A stretch of 45,303 nucleotides of DNA from Terriglobia bacterium (GTDB taxonomy: Bacteria; Acidobacteriota; Terriglobia; Bryobacterales; Bryobacteraceae): NCBI GenBank assembly GCA_020073145.1, contig JAIQFS010000044.1, positions 1 to 45,303 on the forward strand. Reading direction: 5' to 3'. Positions 1 to 5,336 of the stretch are shown here, piece after piece (within the stretch, counting starts at the first letter, position 1; each line of letters starts with the position of its first letter). The position numbers and the translations under genes are program-made. Under the pieces are notes generated by a model. The model ran no database searches, was not told the DNA's origin, and saw only the letters and a list, made by a program, of their open reading frames with translations.

Positions 1-569
1 TTCCTTGACGAAGCCGAACACTTCCTGCACAATCGAGGGGCCAGCGTCGCTACGCTCCGAGAACCGTTCGCCTTCGGCCCGGAATGCCGTTCGCGTTCCC
101 TCCGGAATCAGTGTTCGCCTTCGCCGGAATCCGCAATCTATACGAGTTGGTTGAGCAGCAGGAGGTTGAGTGGCCTCCGCAGGCCGTTGAACCCCAGCCA
201 GTCTGATCTCCCGATTTCCCGCACCCTAGTATGCGGGAATTTGGGGAAACAAATCGCACCTGGGAAGCCCGAGAGGCAGAAGAGGACGGCTCCAGAGACT
301 CTTGCCCCTGGTGGTCCGATTTCCCGTTCTTCCACACCCTAGGCGGCGGAAAATCGGGAAGCGCCGCCACTGGCAAAGCTGGCGGTCCATACAACAGATG
401 ACGTGCTGTGGCCAGCGGGCCTCAAGCCCGCGTAGCCGGAGGTGTGGCACGGAGTGGCCCCCGAGCAGTGGTGAACAACGTTCAGAGTTTGAGGGGCAAC
501 GCCTTTGGTGGCAAGACTGAGCCAGTATCGGCCCAAGCGGACAGAATGACGTTGTGCGGCGAAGAACCC
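1..569. other. left-edge region, no gene assigned
   Basis: No convincing gene is visible here. One plus-strand frame is open from the window edge to 342, but its composition is Ser/Arg/Pro-rich and unlike a folded protein. Two dyad structures stand out: a perfect 8-bp-stem hairpin at 216-239, and a second dyad at 316-357 whose outer arms are CCGATTT and AAATCGG. Both carry the hexamer CCCTAG in the loop region. They may be small palindromic repeats of an accessory element. Confidence 0.4.
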
Positions 570-818
570 CTACTTCACTCGTACCAATAGGCCACGACGG
601 GCCGGAGCCTCCCAGGCGCTGGGTGTCCTGAGCCGATCTTCTTGAAGGGCGGCTTCGAGAACCCGAACTGCCGATTCCGCAGCTTTCAACTCACCCGGTT
701 CAGCTTTGTAGCCGGGGATTTTGGGGTCGAGATACTTGAGGTGGAAGAGTTGGACGTGGCTGATTTCGAGCAAGGCCTTGATCTGATCGACTGCCAGTCG
801 CAGATGGATGGACTGCAT
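570..818 (-). CDS. small hypothetical protein
   Basis: An 82-aa protein of unrecognised family. The first 55 residues look like a real protein: mixed aliphatic and charged, with a predicted helix around LRLAVDQIKALLEIS and another around ELKAAESAVRVLEAAL. The C-terminus is Arg/Ala-rich. There is no Shine-Dalgarno sequence, but a perfect TATAAT lies on the minus strand at 829-824, only 5 nt before the ATG. That would give a leaderless or nearly leaderless mRNA. The gene diverges from the small gene at 887 and the integrase, so it probably belongs to the same mobile element. Function unknown. Confidence 0.5.
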   Translation of the reverse strand: MQSIHLRLAVDQIKALLEISHVQLFHLKYLDPKIPGYKAEPGELKAAESAVRVLEAALQEDRLRTPSAWEAPARRGLLVRVK

Positions 819-823
819 AAACC

Positions 824-829
824 ATTATA
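824..829 (-). promoter_or_regulatory. -10 box TATAAT for the 82-aa gene
   Basis: Perfect TATAAT on the minus strand, 5 nt upstream of the ATG at 818. No strong -35 is visible at 17 bp. The position implies transcription starting at or next to the start codon. A short dyad, ATACC-8 nt-GGTAT, lies just upstream at 827-844 and could be an operator for this divergent region. Confidence 0.45.
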
Positions 830-851
830 CCACTGGGACGGTATGTGACAC

Positions 852-880
852 TTGGTAAACCCATCATGATAGGTTATATT
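852..880 (+). promoter_or_regulatory. sigma-70-type promoter for integrase operon
   Basis: TTGGTA (852-857), a 17-bp spacer, then TATATT (875-880). Transcription would start about 887, which is the A of the proposed ATG of the small upstream gene. This predicts a leaderless transcript that reads through the small gene into the integrase. It lies back to back with the minus-strand -10 at 824-829. Confidence 0.5.
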
Positions 881-886
881 AGCCCT

Positions 887-1060
887 ATGCCCATTCCAAA
901 ATGCAAGATCCACGGAGTCCGACTGGTCTGCCCGGCATGCAGGGCTGCGAGGGCTGGCCGTGTAACGAGTGGAGCCAAAGCCGCAGCTTCCAGGGACAAT
1001 GGTAGGCTCGGCGGAAGGCCGAGGAAGAAGACGAGAACAAAAGGAGGAGAACGAGCATGA
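887..1060 (+). CDS. small Cys/His-rich basic protein coupled to integrase
   Basis: A 57-aa protein. The N-terminus has C6, H9, C15 and C18 in a C-x2-H-x5-C-x2-C pattern, a likely small zinc-binding knuckle. A basic tail follows with the motif NGRLGGRPRKK, which suggests nucleic-acid binding. A GTG in the same frame at 845 would add 14 residues, but the promoter at 852-880 fits the ATG at 887. The stop codon overlaps the integrase start (ATGA at 1057-1060), so the two genes are translationally coupled. A recombination directionality factor or integrase regulator is a reasonable guess from context only; the family is not identified. Confidence 0.6.
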   Translation: MPIPKCKIHGVRLVCPACRAARAGRVTSGAKAAASRDNGRLGGRPRKKTRTKGGERA

Positions 1061-2247
1061 GTGAAGCAGAACCAGCAAAAGCAGAGCGAGGCCAACGGAA
1101 GGACAACGACGGCCTCCACAGACGTAGGGGTGTGTGGCACTACAAGCTGAAAGTCGCTGGGAAGTGGAAGGAGTACTCCACGCACACGGAGAATTACCAG
1201 AAGGCCCGGAAGGTCCGGCACCAGGCGCTCCAGGACCAGGAGGCCGGAAGGCTACCCTCCGATCTCGCCAAATGGCGATTTGAAAAGGCGAGTGCCGAGT
1301 GGCTGGAGGGTCGGAAGAAGCTGGTCGCTCCCAAGACCCACCGGATTGACAAGGAACGGTCCAAACCCCTGCTGGCCTTCTTCGGAGGTCAGCGGCTCTC
1401 CGATATCTCCGCTGATGGCGTCAGGGCATATCAGCTAAAACGGGCCGGTAAAGTGGGGCCGAGGACGGTCAACCTCGAAACTAAGGTTCTGCGGATGGTC
1501 CTGCGCACAGGCAGGCTGTGGTCTCGCATTGCCGAGGATTTCAAGTCGCTTCCAGAGAACAAACAAGGGCCAGGGAGAGCCCTCACGGAGGAGCAGGAAA
1601 AAAGGCTGTTCCAAGCCGCCTCGTCGAAAAAGCGATGGGAGCTTGCCTACTATGCCGCCACGCTTGCGGCCAACACTACGACTAGAGGTTGTGAGATCAA
1701 GGGCCTCAAGTTGAGGGATGTCGATCTGATGGACCGGACCCTCACCATCCGTCGCAGCAGCACCAAGACTGACGCTGGTGCCCGCATCATCCCTTTGAAC
1801 GAAATGGGATGTTGGGCGGTAGCCCGATTGCTGGAAAGAGCGGGGAAGGTTGGCTCAACCGAACCGGACCACTACCTCCTGCCTGCCTACCGATATCGAC
1901 ACACCAAAGAGGGCGAGAGTACCGCCGGTCTCGGTTTTGATCCGACCAAGCCGATGGAGGGCTGGCGATCAGCGTGGAGGACGCTCACAGAGAAAGCAGG
2001 ACTGAAGGGGCTGCGGTTCCACGATCTCAGGCATCACAGCATTACCAAACTGGCAGAGGCAGGTGTGGCAGACCACACGCTAATGGCTATCGCTGGCCAC
2101 GTCAGCAAAGCGATGCTGGAGCACTATAGCCACGTCCGGATGAATGCGAAGCGGGAAGCTGTGGCGGCATTAGAAGGCAAGGCCAAGCCTGTTGCCCCGC
2201 CGAAGGAACAACCGAAAGAAGAACAAGCCCACCAAGCAGCAAACTAG
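1057..2247 (+). CDS. tyrosine recombinase (phage-type integrase)
   Basis: A 396-aa site-specific recombinase that would insert or excise the host element at a tRNA 3' end. About residues 20-75 form the N-terminal arm-binding region, 76-160 the core-binding (SAM-like) domain, and 170-370 the catalytic domain. The catalytic set is visible: R210 (TTTRGCEIKGL), H322-x-x-R325 (HDLRHH), H348 (AGHVS) and the nucleophile Y357 (EHYSHV). A strong Shine-Dalgarno sequence, AGGAGG, lies 9 nt before the ATG, and the start overlaps the stop of the small upstream gene. The last 20 residues are Pro/Lys/Gln-rich and probably disordered. Three GTCCACAC direct repeats and the tRNA-Pro 3' copy follow immediately downstream, so this is very likely the integrase of that att site. 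Confidence 0.93.
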   Translation: MSEAEPAKAERGQRKDNDGLHRRRGVWHYKLKVAGKWKEYSTHTENYQKARKVRHQALQDQEAGRLPSDLAKWRFEKASAEWLEGRKKLVAPKTHRIDKERSKPLLAFFGGQRLSDISADGVRAYQLKRAGKVGPRTVNLETKVLRMVLRTGRLWSRIAEDFKSLPENKQGPGRALTEEQEKRLFQAASSKKRWELAYYAATLAANTTTRGCEIKGLKLRDVDLMDRTLTIRRSSTKTDAGARIIPLNEMGCWAVARLLERAGKVGSTEPDHYLLPAYRYRHTKEGESTAGLGFDPTKPMEGWRSAWRTLTEKAGLKGLRFHDLRHHSITKLAEAGVADHTLMAIAGHVSKAMLEHYSHVRMNAKREAVAALEGKAKPVAPPKEQPKEEQAHQAAN

Positions 2248-2257
2248 CCTATGCCCC

Positions 2258-2298
2258 GTCCACACGAATGTCCACACAGACGGTCAAACGTCCACACG
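2258..2298 (+). repeat. three GTCCACAC direct repeats (candidate arm sites)
   Basis: GTCCACACG (2258-2266), GTCCACACA (2270-2278) and GTCCACACG (2290-2298) follow the integrase stop codon, about 130 bp before the tRNA-Pro core repeat. Short direct repeats near an att core are typical arm-type integrase-binding sites. The binding role is inferred. Confidence 0.4.
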
Positions 2299-2428
2299 GT
2301 TGATGCTGTGCAGTGGAGTTCCACGTCGTACCACGCAGTCTTGTTCCACCAGTTAATTCCCACCGTTTCAAAAACTTCAGAGCACTCTGTGGTTCCCTGT
2401 AATCGCCCATTGAAGATCACCCTGACTC

Positions 2429-2473
2429 CTTGGGCGCAGGGGGTCGGGCGTTCAAATCGCCCCGCCCCGACCA
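2429..2473 (+). repeat. tRNA-Pro(TGG) 3'-end copy, att site 1
   Basis: A 45-bp sequence identical to 5121-5165. It reads as the 3' part of a tRNA-Pro: anticodon loop with TGG, the 3' anticodon strand, variable loop GGGTC, T-stem GGGCG/CGCCC around TTCAAAT, acceptor strand CGCCCCG, and ACCA. The 5' half of a tRNA is missing, so it is not a functional gene. The identity begins inside the anticodon loop, a common crossover point for tyrosine recombinases. Confidence 0.75.
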
Positions 2474-2782
2474 ATAAAATCAAGGGTTCGGTGAGATAAA
2501 GCAAATCAACCCGGACCCACCAGAAAGCCTTCCGAAAGCCGATCTACCCTCCTGACCAACTCTCGAAAGCCGCTTCACAGGGAGCTATCCGCGCCGGTGT
2601 TGGCAGGGATTCGGCCGTCCTGACGCCGGGCGATGGCGCTGACGGCCGTGCTGTGTGGCGCATGGCGGTTGTACCGCTATATAAGAGCGGGGTTTGCGAT
2701 AGAAGCTCCGGGGCAATTTCCATGCCCACATTTCGGGGGAGTACTGAAAAGTGCGCCGGAGCCGGGTCGAAGCCGGTCTTTT
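2474..2782. other. intergenic region after att site 1
   Basis: No gene is assigned. The stretch at about 2725-2795 (GTACTGAAAAGTG and the sequence after it) looks like the end of an insertion sequence and may be an old IS trace, but no transposase is visible. Confidence 0.3.
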
Positions 2783-3913
2783 CTACTGGCCCAATTTGAA
2801 CCGGAATTCGACCTCTGTTGTCGCTTGCCATGGGCGTCCACGGTAGATAGTGGGCCTATATCGCCACTGTTTCACAGCAGTGACCGCAGCGGGCACCAAT
2901 TCCTTTGGACCAGTGATCTCGCGGACGTCGCCCACGCTTCCATCCACACCTATGGTGATCTCCAGAACTACAACTCCCTCGATGCCAGCAACCTTGGCTT
3001 CCGGTGGATAGGTTGCAGAGACCTGATGTACGAGTTGTTTAACGGCTTCTTCGGGTTCAAGCCTGATCTTGACAGGAACGACCGTCACTGTCGGAGTCGA
3101 ACTTGTATTCATTGAGGGGACTCTCGCCTTCGGCTCAGGATTACCTGTGTCGCGAAAGGCTGATGCAGCTTCGTATCGGAACTGATCCTCCCCTTTGATC
3201 AGTAGCACTTTGCAGGTCATTGGGAGCGATGTGTTGCCATCAGATGCTGGCACAAACCTCCACTTTGAAATGCTCGCGATGAGTACCGGCACCGAAGCGA
3301 CGTTTTCACCGTGCACCGCTCGAACATCCACCACCTCGCCGCGAGTATCAACCGTGAACTGGAGGACAACGGTTTCATCTCCAGACAGCCGCCCCGCCTT
3401 TGGCATGGAAGCGGACTTTAAAATTGGCGGTTTCACGCCAGGATTGACATCGAACAGGAGGGGACCGGCACCCCATGTGTTCTCCTCGGGTGCCACACTG
3501 AAGCTGACCACGACCTGAACACGCACATCTACGGGGCTTCCATCTTTCAGGCCAGCTCTGAATCTCCATTTATGAACTGCTTCGATGGCTTTCTCGTCCA
3601 TTCCGTACCCTGCCGATTTTACGATCTGGAAGTCACGAAGGCCGCCATCCGCCTGAACAACAACTGACAAGAGAACCTCCCCGGATGCCCTCAACTGTCG
3701 CGCCAGATCGGGTATCGTCCCAGCAACCCGCGTCAGAGCAGTGGGTGGTGTTACGCCATTGCCAACGCGGTAAGCACCGTCTGGCCCAATCGTCCCAGGT
3801 GGGATCGTTGCGGGCGGATTTGGCTGCTGAGCAAGCAAGCACGACAACGCGGCCATTGCGGTCAAGGGGAATGTCTTCACGGCTACTCTCATGCATCGTC
3901 GAGCGTAACGCAT
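2783..3913 (-). CDS. exported protein with three TonB C-terminal-like repeats
   Basis: A 376-aa predicted periplasmic protein. A hydrophobic signal segment (residues 8-29) ends near the Cys of LSCLLAQ, so a lipoprotein is possible. Three TonB_C-like units follow, each with the pattern of a beta strand, GEV-x-V and a final KWRF or QWRY: about residues 65-130 (KWRFRAGL), 165-230 (KWRFVPAS) and 295-375 (QWRYRPTI). A normal TonB has one such domain plus a membrane anchor and Pro-rich linker. Here the linker is missing, so energy transduction is unlikely, and a periplasmic binding or scaffold role is more plausible. ATG codons at 3913 and 3892 are both possible, and neither has a good Shine-Dalgarno sequence. 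The gene lies inside the tRNA-Pro-bounded segment. Confidence 0.75.
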   Translation of the reverse strand: MRYARRCMRVAVKTFPLTAMAALSCLLAQQPNPPATIPPGTIGPDGAYRVGNGVTPPTALTRVAGTIPDLARQLRASGEVLLSVVVQADGGLRDFQIVKSAGYGMDEKAIEAVHKWRFRAGLKDGSPVDVRVQVVVSFSVAPEENTWGAGPLLFDVNPGVKPPILKSASMPKAGRLSGDETVVLQFTVDTRGEVVDVRAVHGENVASVPVLIASISKWRFVPASDGNTSLPMTCKVLLIKGEDQFRYEAASAFRDTGNPEPKARVPSMNTSSTPTVTVVPVKIRLEPEEAVKQLVHQVSATYPPEAKVAGIEGVVVLEITIGVDGSVGDVREITGPKELVPAAVTAVKQWRYRPTIYRGRPWQATTEVEFRFKLGQ

Positions 3914-3991
3914 TTTGATCCGTCACGTCCCGGCTACAGGGTTCGGGTGCCCGGAAATCCAATACCGGACACCCCAGACGGACGGCTGGCT

Positions 3992-4441
3992 TCAGTTGAC
4001 CGCCCGCAACCGCGCAACACGTAGCGTCCGGAGGAAGGCCCCGCGCTCCGCTGCTGCATCCCATTCCGGACCGGACTTGACGCCGTATAGCGCCCGGAGT
4101 AACACCCGGACCGTCATGCCGGACCGAAGCGCCGCTTCAGCTTCACGGGCGCGGTCGGTCTTGGCCAGATGCCGCGCCGTAATGCTCCACGCTTCCGCGA
4201 AACTCAGGCCTGTATTCGTGGCCAGCGTGTCGCAGCGGACCGGAGGCCGGTATCCAGCCCTTCGCCACAGATCGGCAATGATGACGGCTGCTCTCCGGTC
4301 TGCCACCATCACATCGGCAGCCGCGAACGTGACCGCCATAGCGAGCCGGGTGCGGCCGTCCGGCTGCCCAACCCGGTCCAAGGCCCGGATCACCTCCGGG
4401 CCAAGCGCTCGATTGATGTGGCTCCGTTCTGCGGTGGTCAT
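3992..4441 (-). CDS. hypothetical protein (helical, 149 aa)
   Basis: A 149-aa soluble protein, probably mostly alpha-helical and rich in Ala and Arg, with no signal peptide or membrane segment. No family is recognised. Its ATG overlaps the stop of the upstream gene (ATGA at 4441-4438), so the pair is translationally coupled. Codon use and amino-acid composition look like a true gene, and the competing frames are poor. Function unknown. Confidence 0.6.
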   Translation of the reverse strand: MTTAERSHINRALGPEVIRALDRVGQPDGRTRLAMAVTFAAADVMVADRRAAVIIADLWRRAGYRPPVRCDTLATNTGLSFAEAWSITARHLAKTDRAREAEAALRSGMTVRVLLRALYGVKSGPEWDAAAERGAFLRTLRVARLRAVN

Positions 4442-4770
4442 CCCAGGTCCGGCGTGCCTTCGTCCGCGTCCTGCTGGATGATTGCGCCGGATTCGTCAAC
4501 GGCATCCTGGATACCTCTGCGAGCCTTCAGGCCCAACTGGATGCGCTGGAAGGATGCGGAGTCACGGCGCTGGGTAAAACTGCTCGGGTAAAACTGCTCG
4601 GGTAAAACTGCTCGGGTAAAACTGCTCGGGTAAAACTGCTCGGGTAAAACTGCTCGGTAAAACTGCTCAGCCTGATCCGTCCCGGCGGTCGCAAGTCGTC
4701 TCCCTTCCCTTCCCGTGGTGAAACGATTTCGACGCCGGCGGGCGTGTGGCACGTGCATGGCCAGTCCCAT
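4438..4770 (-). CDS. hypothetical protein containing a 14-bp repeat tract
   Basis: A 110-aa reading frame. The last 45 residues look like a normal soluble peptide, and the stop overlaps the start of the next gene. Residues 34-67 are encoded by the 14-bp tandem repeat at 4572-4668. Because 14 is not a multiple of 3, the repeat is read through all three frames and gives a 14-residue protein period (EQFYPSSFTRAVLP). The part upstream of the repeat is Arg-rich and may not be the original N-terminus. Gain or loss of one repeat unit would change the frame of the C-terminal part, so expression may be phase-variable or the gene may be broken. The start is uncertain. Confidence 0.4.
   Translation of the reverse strand: MGLAMHVPHARRRRNRFTTGREGRRLATAGTDQAEQFYRAVLPEQFYPSSFTRAVLPEQFYPSSFTQRRDSASFQRIQLGLKARRGIQDAVDESGAIIQQDADEGTPDLG
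4572..4668 (+). repeat. 14-bp tandem repeat (6 perfect units plus one 13-bp unit)
   Basis: The unit GGGTAAAACTGCTC occurs six times without a mismatch at 4572-4655, followed by a seventh copy one base shorter (4656-4668). Perfect identity suggests recent expansion. It lies inside a minus-strand reading frame; a copy-number change shifts the frame. Confidence 0.9.
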
Positions 4771-5120
4771 ACAGTCCGTCGACTACCCGGACCCAGTCCA
4801 GTTGCTGGCTTCCGCTCCGCAGGGGCGACTGGCGTCCATGAAGCTTGGGACCAGCGACTCTTGAGACTCGAGGTACGGCTCAGGAGAATACCTATTGACT
4901 GTGCGCACGGTGCCACTCTGACTCTACGGTCGGCTCGCACCTCGATCGCCCTTTAATAGTTAAGAGTGGACAATCTGAAACTGTAAAACTGTAGATGATT
5001 TTGTAGTAGCAAGGAGCCCCCAACGTCAACACGACTCAACAAAGCGCAACAAAGGGTCCGTATCTGCCTGGAACGTAAGCGCCTGAAAACAAGCGGATTC
5101 CATTTCTGTACAGTGACCGT
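4771..5120. other. gene-poor stretch before att site 2
   Basis: No reading frame here looks real. The open frames are shadows of the repeat region or of the tRNA fragment. The segment around 4955-5020 is AT-rich compared with its surroundings, which fits an element boundary. Confidence 0.35.
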
Positions 5121-5165
5121 CTTGGGCGCAGGGGGTCGGGCGTTCAAATCGCCCCGCCCCGACCA
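5121..5165 (+). repeat. tRNA-Pro(TGG) 3'-end copy, att site 2
   Basis: Identical over 45 bp to 2429-2473 and in the same orientation; one further A also matches. Again only the 3' part of a tRNA-Pro from the anticodon loop to CCA. It marks the right end of the tRNA-Pro-associated insertions, and chromosomal sugar genes begin just after it. Confidence 0.75.
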
Positions 5166-5295
5166 AATCAACCAATCACCAGCGCAAGCGCCGGTCCCAA
5201 GCCCGGCCCTGTTGTGACGGAACCCCTCGGGTCCGTTGCATCAGAGTGCTGTCCCTACGCCCCTTCCCTTCAACGGTAGATTCAGACCTTTTGGT

Positions 5296-5325
5296 TTGAC
5301 TCGCAAGCCGCTCGGTATATATACT
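5296..5325 (+). promoter_or_regulatory. sigma-70-type promoter for GH2-GH28-GH106 operon
   Basis: TTGACT (5296-5301), an 18-bp spacer, then TATACT (5320-5325). The start of transcription would be near 5332, only a few bases before the GH2 start. It lies 130 bp to the right of att site 2, so the insertions have not separated it from the operon. Confidence 0.6.
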
Positions 5326-5336
5326 TCGGTTGAAAG

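Larger units (their letters stand above)
1..2473 (+). mobile_element. right end of an integrative element at tRNA-Pro
   Basis: A tyrosine integrase gene (1057-2247) ends 181 bp before a 45-bp sequence identical to the 3' end of a tRNA-Pro(TGG) gene (2429-2473). This is the standard layout of an element inserted at a tRNA 3' end. No intact tRNA-Pro is in the window, so the left junction must lie upstream of position 1. The start coordinate is therefore only the window edge. What is seen is the integrase and the tRNA fragment; the element itself is inferred. Confidence 0.6.
2474..5165. mobile_element. segment bounded by two tRNA-Pro 3' copies
   Basis: A 2.7-kb stretch lies between identical 45-bp tRNA-Pro 3' ends in direct orientation. 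It holds a TonB_C-repeat protein and two overlapping unknown genes but no integrase. It could be a second, integrase-less element, or the remnant of an earlier insertion at the same tRNA that the first element later joined. Confidence 0.5.

Noticed and set aside
1-342. Plus-strand open frame at the left edge as the end of a gene
   Set aside because: Ser/Arg/Pro-rich, passes through a hairpin repeat, and shows no family signal.
2244-2504. Minus-strand frames across the tRNA-Pro copies (also 4953-5171)
   Set aside because: They are readings of the tRNA 3' end (GRFERPTPCAQG, RGDLNARPPAPK), a well-known source of false genes.
2725-2795. IS21-like insertion-sequence end
   Set aside because: The sequence pattern is suggestive, but no transposase or second end was found, so it is only mentioned in the region note.
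4572-4668. Repeat array as a possible CRISPR
   Set aside because: Units are contiguous 14-mers with no spacers and no cas genes nearby.
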